Shown: in pieces, positions 51,224 to 60,112 of the stretch
How the letters are laid out: every line of letters begins with the position of its first letter
Position numbering within the stretch: position 1 is the first letter of the stretch
Assembly (NCBI RefSeq): GCF_007741535.1
Contig: NZ_CP036525.1
Span: forward strand, 7,440,001-7,504,000
Source: Rubripirellula lacrimiformis
Lineage (GTDB): Bacteria; Planctomycetota; Planctomycetia; Pirellulales; Pirellulaceae
Direction of reading: 5' to 3'
DNA: 64,000 bases
Notes under the pieces: model-generated
What the model saw: the letters and a program-made list of their open reading frames with translations, nothing else
Databases searched by the model: none
Told to the model about the DNA's origin: nothing
Made by a program: the position numbers and the translations under genes

Positions 51224-51787
51224 ATGAAGACAGACCCAAAGCTCGTTTCGACCAGCAAGTTCCTTAGCCTTGTCCTTAGGCATCAACCCGAAGTCGTCGG
51301 CATGAGCCTGGACGATGAAGGCTGGCTAGATATCGATGAACTGATTGCGAACTCCAACAAACATGGCAAGCCTCTGACAATCGAAGCCCTGCATGAAGTC
51401 GTCGCCACCAATGACAAGAAGCGGTTCGCCTTGAGTGAAGATGGTCTCCGCATCCGAGCCAGCCAGGGCCACTCGGTGTCCGGCGTGGATCTGAAGCTCG
51501 ATGAAAAGACACCGCCCGACTCACTTTACCACGGCACCATCGCCCCGTTTATCCACAGCATCCAAGCGCACGGGCTTCAAAAACGCTCCCGAAACCACGT
51601 TCACCTGTCCGCCGACCAGACGACGGCAATCAAGGTGGGCGCCAGACGCGGCAAGCCTGTCATCCTCTGCGTTGCCGCTGGTGTGATGCATCAAGACGGT
51701 CACCTGTTTTATTTGTCAGCCAATGGTGTTTGGCTGGTCGATGCGGTGCCGACCGGCTACCTGAGTTTCCCGAAAGACCTTCCATGA
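51224..51787 (+). CDS. kptA: RNA 2'-phosphotransferase KptA/Tpt1
   Basis: The 187-residue protein from ATG 51224 carries the family residues KFLSLVLRHQPEVVGMSLDD (Arg-His), LYHGTIAPFIHSIQAHGLQK (HGT), NHVHLSADQTTAIKVGARRG and VILCVAAGVMHQDGHLFYLS. Tpt1/KptA moves a 2'-phosphate from RNA onto NAD+, giving ADP-ribose 1'',2''-cyclic phosphate; some members ADP-ribosylate RNA or DNA ends. Its stop overlaps the next start by 4 bases (ATGA), coupling it to an ADP-ribosylglycohydrolase-type protein. Confidence 0.93.
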   Translation: MKTDPKLVSTSKFLSLVLRHQPEVVGMSLDDEGWLDIDELIANSNKHGKPLTIEALHEVVATNDKKRFALSEDGLRIRASQGHSVSGVDLKLDEKTPPDSLYHGTIAPFIHSIQAHGLQKRSRNHVHLSADQTTAIKVGARRGKPVILCVAAGVMHQDGHLFYLSANGVWLVDAVPTGYLSFPKDLP

Positions 51788-52425
51788 ACCGCGACGCCAT
51801 CATCGGATGCATCTTGGGAACCGCGATTGGCGATGCGCTGGGGCTTCCTTACGAAGGCGTCTCGCCGCAACGGGCACCGCGACTGCTGGGGCCTCCCGAT
51901 CGCTTCCGATTCTTCTTCGGACGCGATGCAATCGGCGCCGAAGGATGCGAACTGTCGGATCTGCTTCGTAAAGCCGTCGAGAGTGTCCGAGCAGTCGAAG
52001 GCACGGCAGCTTTCGCAGGGTCGATGGGGCTGGCCAAAGGCGTCACCGGATACACCTACCACACCATGCCCGTCGCGATCCACGCTTGGCTTTCGCACCC
52101 GAACGATTTTCGACAAGCTGTCACCACGATGATCGAGTGTGGTGGTGACGCTGACACTACCGCCGCGATCGCCGGGGGAATTGTCGGCGCTGGCGTCGGA
52201 CGTGCGGGGATTCCCGCTGAATGGATGGATGGCATCTGGGAATGGCCACGCAGCGTGGCGTGGATGAGTGCGCTCGGTGAATCGTTGGCCGACTCGCTGA
52301 GTGGTCAACCGGCCACGATGATCAAGACTCCGTCCATCAATCCGGTTGGTGTTCTGCTGCGTAATCTGCTGTTCCTATTCGTCGTCCTCTTCCACGGATT
52401 CCGCCGTCTTGCCCCGCCATACTAA
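51784..52425 (+). CDS. ADP-ribosylglycohydrolase-family protein with an internal deletion
   Basis: The 213-residue protein begins as a normal ARH/DraG enzyme (RDAIIGCILGTAIGDALGLP, DRFRFFFGRDAI) and ends as one (FAGSMGLAKGVTGYTYHTMP, IECGGDADTTAAIAGGIVGA, MDGIWEWPRSVAWMSALGES). The middle expected after FFFGR, with the first metal site (SDDT-type) and the substrate loop, is absent: the frame jumps to DLLRKAVESVRAVEG. Relatives are about 300 residues, so roughly 100 residues are missing in-frame. A C-terminal hydrophobic tail (VGVLLRNLLFLFVVLFHGF) is added. Only the second Asp pair (GGDADTT) remains, so hydrolase activity is doubtful. Confidence 0.8.
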   Translation: MNRDAIIGCILGTAIGDALGLPYEGVSPQRAPRLLGPPDRFRFFFGRDAIGAEGCELSDLLRKAVESVRAVEGTAAFAGSMGLAKGVTGYTYHTMPVAIHAWLSHPNDFRQAVTTMIECGGDADTTAAIAGGIVGAGVGRAGIPAEWMDGIWEWPRSVAWMSALGESLADSLSGQPATMIKTPSINPVGVLLRNLLFLFVVLFHGFRRLAPPY

Positions 52426-52474
52426 GACGCCATTTCAAATCCCTCGAAGTGGGATAGGCATCCAGTTGAGGTAG

Positions 52475-52508
52475 GCCGGATCAAGGAGCGCAGCGACGCC
52501 GATCCGGC
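52475..52508. repeat. Short inverted repeat GCCGGATC...GATCCGGC, copy 2
   Basis: GCCGGATC-(18 bp)-GATCCGGC, perfect 8-bp arms, matching the copy at 46425-46457 through the loop as well. Confidence 0.55.
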
Positions 52509-52608
52509 AAATGGGTGTTGGGGATAATGTGCTGCGTATTGAGACGTCGGATCGCAGGTTGCGTCGAAACCCGAGTCCTAAACTCGTTTGAGACTTAGCG
52601 AAAGAACC

Positions 52609-54513
52609 ATGAAGTACTTATCAATCGCATTCCTGTGGTGCCCGTTGTTGCTGCTGGGCCGGATCCCATCGGCAACGGCTTCGCAGCCGCCCAACGTGAT
52701 CCTTTTTTACGTCGACGACCTTGGTTGGCAGGATGTTCCGATCCACGACTTGGACGATCCTTGCCCTTACGAGACGCCGAACTTGGTGAAGCTTGCGGAA
52801 GCGGGCATGACGTTCACTCAGGCGTATTCGCCGGCGCCGACTTGCTCTCCTTCGCGTGCGGGGATCATCACCGGACAGCATCCCGCCAAGATTAAACTGA
52901 CGCATGTTGATCTGGGCATCGTTCCGGCTGGGCGTGCGACAGAACGCTTGGTGGCTCCTTACCTGCAATCGCATCTGGATTTGGACCTGATGACATTGGC
53001 GGATGCGATGAAGCAAAACGGTTATCGCACGGGTCATGTCGGCAAGTGGCACGTCGGCCTGACCGCAGCTAGCTTCGGATTCGATTTTGTGAACCAGAGT
53101 CGAGGGATGCATCGCGGGATGGATGACCGCACCAAAGGCTTCGCCACGGCGGACGACTCCACGTACCCGCTGAGCAAACAGAAGTATCCACCGCTTAGCC
53201 CGAAGAAGCCTGACGGCATTTCGTATCCCTTTGACGAGGTCACTCAGTCCGCCATCGACTTCATTGACGACAGCAAGCGGGAACCGTTTTTCTTGAACCT
53301 ATGCCACTGGATGGTCCACTGGCCGGTGCTGACCCGAAACGGTGAACTGCTAGAGCACTACTGCGACAAGTTTGGATTTCCGTTTCCTCCCGAACCGGGA
53401 GACATGACGCGGAAGGGGCAGCAAAACCCATACTTTGCTGCGATGACCACCAGTGTCGATTGGAGTCTTGGCCGCTTGGTGGACCATCTCGCGCAGACCG
53501 ATGACCCTCGCAGCCCTGGCAAGAAACTGATCGAGACCACGTACATCATTTTCACATCGGACAACGGCGGTGCGGAGGTGCATGCCAAAGAGATCATTTC
53601 GGACAACGCACCATTGAAGTATGGAAAGAAGCATGCCGAGGAAGGTGGCATTCGTGTGCCCATGGTCGTTACCGGTCCCGGCATCGCAAGGGGCAGCCGG
53701 TTCGACGGACTCGTCAATCAACTGGACTACTTTCCAACGATCCTGAAGCTGACTCGGTCGTCGATCGCATCAGCGAACTTGGATGTACTGAGCGGTTTGG
53801 ACATTTCGCCAGTGCTGATGGGCAAGAGTCCAAAGATCACGGATCGATCGGGCGACGAGCGAACGCACCTATTCTGGCATTTCCCGCACAACGGCCCCCT
53901 GGCGATGAAGTCTGCGATTCGCGAGGGCGATTTCAAGATGTACAAGCGGTACGACACAAACGACTACGAACTTTACCGTCTGTACCAGGACGGCCAACGA
54001 TTGGATTTGGAAGAGCAGAACGATCTTGCCGAAGATCCCGAGTTCGCATCGGTGGTCCAACGATTGGCAGCCAGCCTGGGCGCCGATTTAGCGGCCAATG
54101 ATGCGGAACTCCCTTACCTGAACCCGGCTTATCGGGGCAAGGAACAGGCGTCGGCTCGGATCGCAAGCTCGTCGTTCAATGCATCCGACCGCCGGGCAAC
54201 ACTTGCGGTTGAAAACACTGGCCCAGCGATCAAGCAAGCGTACGTGATCTACGGCGGAGAGACGACGCATTCGAATCAGGCCCAGAAGCGGAAGAAGCAA
54301 CTGGAGCGGAGAATGCAAAGACGGGGGGAGACAAGCCAAGCGACCGACGACGTTGCTGGTCCCGAACTGCTGGGCATGAAGTATCCGGCCACGATCGATC
54401 CGGACACTCACTCGGTCAGTGCCGTGATCCCCCAACGAGTCCAGGCCTACCGGTTCTTGTTCGTCGATTCCAATCGCTACTTGCACCATAGCGATGTGCA
54501 ACTGGCAAAGTAG
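52609..54513 (+). CDS. Secreted sulfatase (formylglycine type)
   Basis: ATG 52609 opens a signal peptide (KYLSIAFLWCPLLLLGRIPS). NVILFYVDDLGWQDVPIHDL has the metal-binding Asp pair. The sulfatase signature is PAPTCSPSRAGIITGQHPAK, where the Cys of CxPxR is converted to formylglycine. GHVGKWHVGL follows, and YIIFTSDNGGAEVHAKE holds the second Asp-Asn metal site. The roughly 634 residues include a C-terminal extension. Planctomycetes carry many sulfatases for marine sulfated polysaccharides; which one this cleaves is not visible. Maturation needs a formylglycine-generating enzyme elsewhere. Confidence 0.93.
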   Translation: MKYLSIAFLWCPLLLLGRIPSATASQPPNVILFYVDDLGWQDVPIHDLDDPCPYETPNLVKLAEAGMTFTQAYSPAPTCSPSRAGIITGQHPAKIKLTHVDLGIVPAGRATERLVAPYLQSHLDLDLMTLADAMKQNGYRTGHVGKWHVGLTAASFGFDFVNQSRGMHRGMDDRTKGFATADDSTYPLSKQKYPPLSPKKPDGISYPFDEVTQSAIDFIDDSKREPFFLNLCHWMVHWPVLTRNGELLEHYCDKFGFPFPPEPGDMTRKGQQNPYFAAMTTSVDWSLGRLVDHLAQTDDPRSPGKKLIETTYIIFTSDNGGAEVHAKEIISDNAPLKYGKKHAEEGGIRVPMVVTGPGIARGSRFDGLVNQLDYFPTILKLTRSSIASANLDVLSGLDISPVLMGKSPKITDRSGDERTHLFWHFPHNGPLAMKSAIREGDFKMYKRYDTNDYELYRLYQDGQRLDLEEQNDLAEDPEFASVVQRLAASLGADLAANDAELPYLNPAYRGKEQASARIASSSFNASDRRATLAVENTGPAIKQAYVIYGGETTHSNQAQKRKKQLERRMQRRGETSQATDDVAGPELLGMKYPATIDPDTHSVSAVIPQRVQAYRFLFVDSNRYLHHSDVQLAK

Positions 54514-54530
54514 GTATCGACAGGGATCTC

Positions 54531-54551
54531 GCAGGGATGCGATTTCCCTGC
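54531..54551. terminator. Possible bidirectional terminator hairpin
   Basis: GCAGGGA-TGCGATT-TCCCTGC lies between the convergent sulfatase and FKBP genes. There is no U-tract, so termination is uncertain. Confidence 0.4.
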
Positions 54552-54589
54552 CTGCCGAGCGACAAACCGGGACGGGGTTTCAATCCGGC

Positions 54590-55126
54590 CTAGTTGACCG
54601 ACACCAGCTCGACGATGAAGTGAATGTTCGAGTGAGCAGGAATGGAGCCTGGGGAACCGCGTTCGCCGTAGCCGAGACGTGAAGGCACCCACAGTTCGAT
54701 CATGCCGCCCTGACCGACAAGTTGCATGCCTTCGGTCCAACCGGCAACGACGTTTTGTAAGGGAAAGGTTGTCGGATCGCCTCGCTCGTAAGAGCTATCG
54801 AACACTTTCCCATTGCTGAGCCAACCGCGATATTTGACAGTCACCGTGCTGGCAGCCGTCGGCTTCTTGCCGTCGGATTTTCGCAAAACCCGATACTTCA
54901 GCCCCGAATCGGTCGTCGAGAAATCGGGAGAAAAATCCGCATCCATCGGCCCCGTCTCGGCTTGAAGTTCCGGCCTATCGACGAATGTGACCGGTTTCCA
55001 GTTCGCAGTTGCCGCCTCTGAAGTTGACAGCGCTGAAGAAACGCTCGGGCTGGATTTCCCAGTGGAGCGACACCCTCCAGCGACGAGTACGACGCTCAAC
55101 AGACACCATGGCAACCAACTCTTCAT
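54590..55126 (-). CDS. FKBP-type peptidyl-prolyl isomerase lipoprotein
   Basis: ATG 55124-55126 opens a lipoprotein signal (WLPWCLLSVVLVAGGCRSTG, lipobox VAGGC). After a Ser-rich linker, the FKBP domain spans about 80-178: TTDSGLKYRVLRKSDGKKPT, VTVKYRGWLSNGKVFDSSYE, FPLQNVVAGWTEGMQLVGQG, LWVPSRLGYGERGSPGSIPA, IHFIVELVSV. The active-site aromatics are present. It probably folds proteins at the outer membrane or periplasm. The frame extends to 55231 but those codons lack any signal. Confidence 0.9.
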   Translation of the reverse strand: MKSWLPWCLLSVVLVAGGCRSTGKSSPSVSSALSTSEAATANWKPVTFVDRPELQAETGPMDADFSPDFSTTDSGLKYRVLRKSDGKKPTAASTVTVKYRGWLSNGKVFDSSYERGDPTTFPLQNVVAGWTEGMQLVGQGGMIELWVPSRLGYGERGSPGSIPAHSNIHFIVELVSVN

Positions 55127-55302
55127 CGCCGTCCCAGAGCTGTATTTTCGCATACCGCATCCATCCAATTGCGCCGATCGGAAGCGACCCTTGCCTCCAT
55201 TTTCACTGGCGAGGTTAGCGAATCCGTCCATTTCTCGAAAGTCCAGCCTTCGCCATGAGAATCGTCGGACAAGAAAAGGTACGCGGACTCATTTCCAAGC
55301 CG

Positions 55303-55364
55303 CGTCGAAAATGAGTCCTGGAACCTTTTTCACCCCGTCGAAAATGAGTCCTGGAACCTTTTTC
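55303..55364. repeat. 33-bp tandem duplication
   Basis: CGTCGAAAATGAGTCCTGGA followed by ACCTTTTTC occurs at 55303 and again at 55336; a degenerate third match (CGTCGAATATGAGTCTGGGA) is at 56905. It lies between the FKBP start and the ankyrin protein stop. Confidence 0.7.
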
Positions 55365-55403
55365 GTCCCCCACACGGGCCGCATCGATGTGCGATACGCG
55401 AAC

Positions 55404-56615
55404 CTACTTCGATTCTTGCTCCTGCAGCCATTGAGCGACTTCCGATCGCGATTGCTTCAGCGAATCCAATGGACGGTTTTCGGAACCCCAGAGTCCGCCC
55501 CCAACGCGGTGATCGTTGTAAATGGCGAAACGATGTCTCGATGCTCGTGGTGTCGCCGTTGCGTACGCCAGTGCACTTTTTCCCTCCATCCCACCATAGA
55601 GATCCTGCAAGACATCCGCCACGAAAGCACCCGTGGTGGTTTCATAGACCGATCCCGATTTGTGGGAGTACCTGCCTTTCGTGACCAGGGTCGGAGCATC
55701 CCACCGAACTTCAAAGTTCGAATGGTTTCCGCCCTTGGCGACTTCATCTTCGTCGCAGCCAAGTGTGGAAACGGCCTCTAGATCGGCGCCTTGTGCCACC
55801 AGACTCTTCACCAGATCCAAGTCCCCTGCGGCGGCGGCAAAGTGGAGAAGCGTTTTCCCACCACAGCGACTGTCCACACGAAGCTTGCCACTTTTCAACG
55901 CCTCGGTGACTGCGGTCGAGTCGCCAAGAATCAACGACTCGATTTCCAAAGGGTACTGGATCGTCTGACTGAACTTTCGAAACGCATAGTGAGGTTGGAT
56001 CAGTGCCAGTTCGTCCATGCTTAGCCCGGACGCCATTTGCCACTCCGACAGTCCATCCGTTTGGATGTCGTGTAGCACATCGAGACGATGCTGTTGGTTG
56101 ATCAACTTTGCCAATTCGCGATGGCCGGAAGAAGCAATCAGGTGGCCGACGGCACAGTGAGTTCCCCAAGGATCGATGAACACAGGCCGGCGACCGGAAG
56201 TGAAGATGTTTTGGGGAAACACTCCGTCGGTCATGTAGTCCTGCAATCGCTGGATGTTCAGCGAACGCTGTTCGCGCTGGACGCTGCTTTGATCTCGGAC
56301 ATCAGCAACCTTTAGTCGCTGGATCACGTATGCAAAATGGGTCTGAATCAGAGAAACTTCATCGCCCCTGTCGCCGACGTTCCCGATGACCGTGGGGGAA
56401 AGATCTTTGCCGGACCAATTGGGATTCAACTGACACAGACGCTCGTGCAAATGCTGATTTTGGCCAGTCTTCACAATCATTGCCCCATCGACTGCTCCCT
56501 CGCGATTGGCAGCTCGGAGCGTTCCTGTCTGGGCCGCATCCACCGTCGCGACGGCCAGTAGGGCCGGAAGCACGAGCAGAACGACGCGGCGGATCCATAG
56601 TTTCGTTTGAATCAT
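55404..56615 (-). CDS. Secreted protein with an ankyrin repeat
   Basis: The start is placed at ATG 56613-56615, with an alternative at 56628-56630; both precede a signal peptide (KLWIRRVVLLVLPALLAVAT, cleavage near DAA-Q). The middle region (FIDPWGTHCAVGHLIASSGH, LQDYMTDGVFPQNIFTSG) is conserved-looking but unknown. At about 265-300 lies an ankyrin unit (GKTLLHFAAAAGDLDLVKSL then VAQGADLEAVS), with a further weak one near KSALAYATATPRASR. The exact role is unknown. A 108-bp repeat lies directly upstream of the start. Confidence 0.72.
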   Translation of the reverse strand: MIQTKLWIRRVVLLVLPALLAVATVDAAQTGTLRAANREGAVDGAMIVKTGQNQHLHERLCQLNPNWSGKDLSPTVIGNVGDRGDEVSLIQTHFAYVIQRLKVADVRDQSSVQREQRSLNIQRLQDYMTDGVFPQNIFTSGRRPVFIDPWGTHCAVGHLIASSGHRELAKLINQQHRLDVLHDIQTDGLSEWQMASGLSMDELALIQPHYAFRKFSQTIQYPLEIESLILGDSTAVTEALKSGKLRVDSRCGGKTLLHFAAAAGDLDLVKSLVAQGADLEAVSTLGCDEDEVAKGGNHSNFEVRWDAPTLVTKGRYSHKSGSVYETTTGAFVADVLQDLYGGMEGKSALAYATATPRASRHRFAIYNDHRVGGGLWGSENRPLDSLKQSRSEVAQWLQEQESK

Positions 56616-56630
56616 CGGATTGGTTTCCAT

Positions 56631-56738
56631 CGAAGAAAAGGAAGCAGTCGGGCGAAGCCTTTGTCGCCTCGAAGGACACCTGTGTTTTTTTCGATTCCGG
56701 GCCTCAACAAAATCGCGACATTTTCCCGAAGTGATCCC
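56631..56738. repeat. 108-bp dispersed repeat, copy 1 (upstream of the ankyrin gene)
   Basis: It begins CGAAGAAAAGGAAGCAGTCG and runs through AAGGACACCTGTGTTTTTTT to CCCGAAGTGATCCC. It is nearly identical to 60113-60219. On the minus strand it ends 0-16 bp from the start codon. The remaining gap 56739-57138 has no gene I can support. Confidence 0.9.
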
Positions 56739-57118
56739 GACCGGCACTGACCAATCGTCCGCGCGCCCCCATGATTCTCTGGGAAGCGACGATTCTGACA
56801 GGGTCGCTGGCCGATGTGGGGCACATCGTCATATTGAACGAAAGCGGCTTAGACGAGAGAAAGGGACGGGCAAGGAAAGGGGACGCGTCTTCGTTTCAAA
56901 TCCGCGTCGAATATGAGTCTGGGATTTTAGGAGTTGGGAATTGGTTACCTGCAATTCAGGAAGTCCGATGAGGCTGTGAATTCGTTCACTCGGGCACTTT
57001 GTAGGCGAGGGGCAAAGGGGAGGGTGTATCGCTCAGGTGTATCGCTCACCGGAGCAAACGTCTTGTCGTCGACTTGTGAGTGTATGCCAGCCCGTCGCGT
57101 CATCTAGGACTATCTTGT

Positions 57119-57165
57119 CATCTATGCCACGTCGGCATCTATGCCACGTCGGCATCTACGCCACC
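57119..57165. repeat. 17-bp tandem repeat at the recQ 3' end
   Basis: CATCTATGCCACGTCGG occurs twice, followed by a partial third unit. It includes the recQ stop codon and encodes the final DADVA residues, so the C-terminus is repeat-derived. Confidence 0.65.
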
Positions 57166-58623
57166 GCAATTGCCACAACGACAGAGTTGGTCAGACGCCG
57201 AACTCGTTTCAAAGTGCTTTTGTAGGATCGTCCAACGGCACTCGCTCGATTCGGCATAGCTGACCATCTGGTCGATTGCGATTCGGCGGTCTTCGCAACG
57301 CATCCGAGCGTCCGCAGCGATTCCATCGGTGACGGCGTGATCGATGGTATCCAGGAGGCACGCCCAGCGTCCACGGCCTGCAGGAGCGGCATAGCCACGA
57401 GCGGCGAGTTGCTGGAGACACTGTTTAAGCGTTTGCCGACCGAGCGGACTAATCCTCTTCAGGTCGGTAAGTGACACGCCGTCGCCGTCATCGCCCCACC
57501 GCTCGATTCCCTTGACCAACGTATGGTGAGCGGTCATCAGTTGAGACGAATCGATCGCACCGCTGGCAAACATTTTCTGCAAACCGATGTCTTCTCGATC
57601 GAAGAACAGTGTACAAGCGGCCGCGCTTCCATCTCGGCCAGCACGCCCGGCTTCTTGGTAGTATGCCTCGAGCGACCCTGGCAGGTCGTAGTGAACCACC
57701 CGACGGATATCAGGTTTGTCAATTCCAAGACCAAACGCATTGGTGGCGAACATCACGGCAGGTGGCCCATCCATGAAAGCAGATTGCGATTCGCTGCGGA
57801 GCGACTGTTTCATTCGTCCGTGATAGCACAACGTTGGCATCGGCAAGTCGCTCAGTTCATCACGGAGACGTTCGCAGGTTTTGGTCGTCGCACAGTAAAC
57901 AATTGCAGGCTCGTTCGCGTCCAGATCGCTTTCGGCTTGGAACAAATCGCGAAGCGCACTGGTTTTCTCCTTCTCGCCGACGCAAGCAACCACATCCAAA
58001 CGCAGATTTGGACGAGTGATGCCGGTCGCAATCATTTCGGGGTCGGATAACTTTAGACATCGAATGATCTCAACGATCGTTTTTGGCGATGCCGTGGCCG
58101 TCATTGCAAGGATTGGGGGATTCCCTAATCGCTGGCGAGCATGATGAAGACAGAGGTAGTCGGGACGAAAATCATGTCCCCACTGGCTGGCACAATGCGC
58201 TTCGTCGATCACGAAAATGTCCACGCCGACCTCGGCGAGCAGGTCGCAAATATCGGACTGCTGCAAGCGTTCGGGAGTGGTGAACACAAACTCCGCTTTG
58301 CCGGATCGGATGTCTTCCCGATACTGACAGATCTGCTTCTTCGATTTGGAACTGTTCAGGACGGCAGCGTGCGTCCCTAATTCTCGGATGTGGGCGGCTT
58401 GATCTTCGGCCAAAGAGATCAGCGGGCTGACAACGACGGTGACGCCTTCGAGTTCTAAGCCGGGCAACTGGTAACACAGACTTTTGCCAGAACCAGTCGC
58501 CATCAGCACAAGTGTGTCTCGCCCTTGCATCGCGGCGCTGCACGCTTGATGTTGCCCCGGACGAAAAGTGTCGAAACCGAAGTTATCGGAAAGCCGCGAG
58601 CTTAGTTTTTGGGTGGCGTGCAT
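57139..58623 (-). CDS. recQ: RecQ family ATP-dependent DNA helicase
   Basis: The 494-residue protein from ATG 58621-58623 has motif 0 FGFDTFRPGQHQACSAAMQG, Walker A LMATGSGKSLCYQLP, SPLISLAEDQ, DEAH-type VIDEAHCASQWGHDFRPDY, motif III ILAMTATASPKT, RPNLRLDV, and motif VI region GLGIDKPDIRRVVHYDLPGSLEAYYQEAGRAGRDG. A zinc-binding RecQ-C region follows (AESSECRWTILQKHF, QLCRCGNCGG). No HRDC domain follows and the winged-helix part is short, so it is a minimal RecQ. It acts in recombination and replication-fork repair. Confidence 0.93.
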   Translation of the reverse strand: MHATQKLSSRLSDNFGFDTFRPGQHQACSAAMQGRDTLVLMATGSGKSLCYQLPGLELEGVTVVVSPLISLAEDQAAHIRELGTHAAVLNSSKSKKQICQYREDIRSGKAEFVFTTPERLQQSDICDLLAEVGVDIFVIDEAHCASQWGHDFRPDYLCLHHARQRLGNPPILAMTATASPKTIVEIIRCLKLSDPEMIATGITRPNLRLDVVACVGEKEKTSALRDLFQAESDLDANEPAIVYCATTKTCERLRDELSDLPMPTLCYHGRMKQSLRSESQSAFMDGPPAVMFATNAFGLGIDKPDIRRVVHYDLPGSLEAYYQEAGRAGRDGSAAACTLFFDREDIGLQKMFASGAIDSSQLMTAHHTLVKGIERWGDDGDGVSLTDLKRISPLGRQTLKQCLQQLAARGYAAPAGRGRWACLLDTIDHAVTDGIAADARMRCEDRRIAIDQMVSYAESSECRWTILQKHFETSSASDQLCRCGNCGGVDADVA

Positions 58624-58802
58624 GGTTCGAAAAACGGTGGGTGGTCGTTCGGGAACTCCCATTCTTGGCGAGCCCGGCGATTGTCGAGGAAACAAAAAGG
58701 AGCAACGATGCCTCAAGCAAATACCGGACCGCAACCTAGGGATCGTTCAGTCGACCAAACTCACTGGTTGGCAGTTGCCAATGCTGCGTATGGGTCCGCT
58801 CT

Positions 58803-58890
58803 TCCTTCCCCCTCTCTGTACTCTCTCTCCCCCGCAAACCGCTGCGCGGCGGGGGCGAGACGACTTTGATCGCGACACTGATTGATCGCT
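58803..58890. repeat. Partial second copy of the 16.5-kb MITE-like element
   Basis: It shares CCCCGCAAACCGCTGCGCGG and TCGCGACACTGATTGATCGC with 16571-16662, in the same orientation. The left terminal repeat is not found here, so the copy is truncated. It lies in the 413-bp gap 58624-59036 between recQ and the SDR gene. Confidence 0.8.
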
Positions 58891-59036
58891 TGTCGACTTA
58901 TCTCTCGTGGCGATCTGGTTGAAAAGTACGTGATGCGGTCTCGCGTTTCCTTAGCAATTCGCGAGTATATTTCTTCACTTGTGTGCTGAGCGACTCGTTG
59001 GTTGGTGGAAGGCAGCATCTGGCTTCTCCGATCGGT

Positions 59037-60056
59037 TTAAAATTGATTGTTGGCCGCAGCCGCCCGTTGCGTAAGCGTGGTGAGCACAGAGGGCGACCAT
59101 GCTGATTCGCTTTGATGTCCCTTGGCGGCATCACGCCCGATGCCTCCCATGGTTGGCAAGACAGCAGCAGCGAGCGAAAGAATTTCTTGGGTGATCTCAG
59201 GAAACAACTGTTGCAACATGACCGAGATATTCAGCGGACTGTGGACGAACAGATCCCCGCGACCGTGCCGGCAGGCCTGTAAAATCTGCTTGGCCGCTTG
59301 TTCGGCGTTCATCGAAAAGACGGGCAATGAATCACCAATGCTGAACCAAGCGTACTCGTCTCGATGCTGTCCTTTGAAGATTGCGTTGCGAGGACTTCCC
59401 GTCCGCATCAAACCCGGACAGGCCGTGGTGACGAAAATGTTGTGTTGTTTCAATTCCGCTCGCATTCCGTTTGATAGACCGACCAACGCAAACTTGCTTG
59501 TCGCATAAGGCAGCATGTGGGGCACAGATCGTTTGCCGCCAATCGATGCGACATTGACGATGCGGCCCCAGCCTTGTTCCCTCATCCACGGCAGAACATT
59601 CATTGCAGTGTGCAATGCCCCGAAGCAATTGGTGTCCATCGAATCGCGAAAGTCGTCCACTGTCATGGACTCCAGTGGTCCGACGGTGATGATGCCAGCG
59701 ACATTGATCAGAACGTCGACTCCGTCGAACTGACGGGTGACGCGATCGATGAACTCTGCAACCTGCTTGGGACTTCGAACATCACATGGTTGGCTGATGA
59801 CCTCGGCTCCAAGATGCCGAAGCTCGGCCTCCGCCTTTCGCAGGCCACCCTCGTCGCGAGCACAGATCGCCAAGCGAGCACCCTGGTCGGCAAGCTGCCG
59901 GGCAATCACCAAACCCAAGCCGCGTGAACCGCCGGTGATCACGACGCGTTTGTATCGCCAGTCGAAGTTACGACCACGGCGTACCACAGTGCGAGCGAGT
60001 TGCAGAGCGGCATAACTGCCGCCGACGGTAAGCATGAGTTTCGACAGATTATTCAT
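59037..60056 (-). CDS. Short-chain dehydrogenase/reductase
   Basis: The 339-residue protein has a short hydrophobic N-terminus (LSKLMLTVGGSYAALQLART) that may anchor it, then a Rossmann fold: VVITGGSRGLGLVIARQLAD (nucleotide-binding TGxxxGxG), CDVRSPKQVAEF, VLINVAGIITVG (NAG-type motif), NVASIGGKRSVPHMLPYATS with YATSK as the catalytic Tyr-Lys, and CPGLMRTGSPRN. The C-terminal 90 residues extend beyond the core. Classical SDR; the substrate is unknown. A 108-bp repeat lies about 57 bp upstream. Confidence 0.9.
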   Translation of the reverse strand: MNNLSKLMLTVGGSYAALQLARTVVRRGRNFDWRYKRVVITGGSRGLGLVIARQLADQGARLAICARDEGGLRKAEAELRHLGAEVISQPCDVRSPKQVAEFIDRVTRQFDGVDVLINVAGIITVGPLESMTVDDFRDSMDTNCFGALHTAMNVLPWMREQGWGRIVNVASIGGKRSVPHMLPYATSKFALVGLSNGMRAELKQHNIFVTTACPGLMRTGSPRNAIFKGQHRDEYAWFSIGDSLPVFSMNAEQAAKQILQACRHGRGDLFVHSPLNISVMLQQLFPEITQEILSLAAAVLPTMGGIGRDAAKGHQSESAWSPSVLTTLTQRAAAANNQF

Positions 60057-60112
60057 GCCCTTTGCGAAAGCAAATAGCGGGCCATAACGACAGGGTCAAG
60101 ATCCTTGCTAGA

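Noticed and set aside
57037-57225. 62-codon plus-strand open frame over the recQ 3' end
   Set aside because: It runs through the 17-bp repeat and the antisense of recQ, with no recognisable content.
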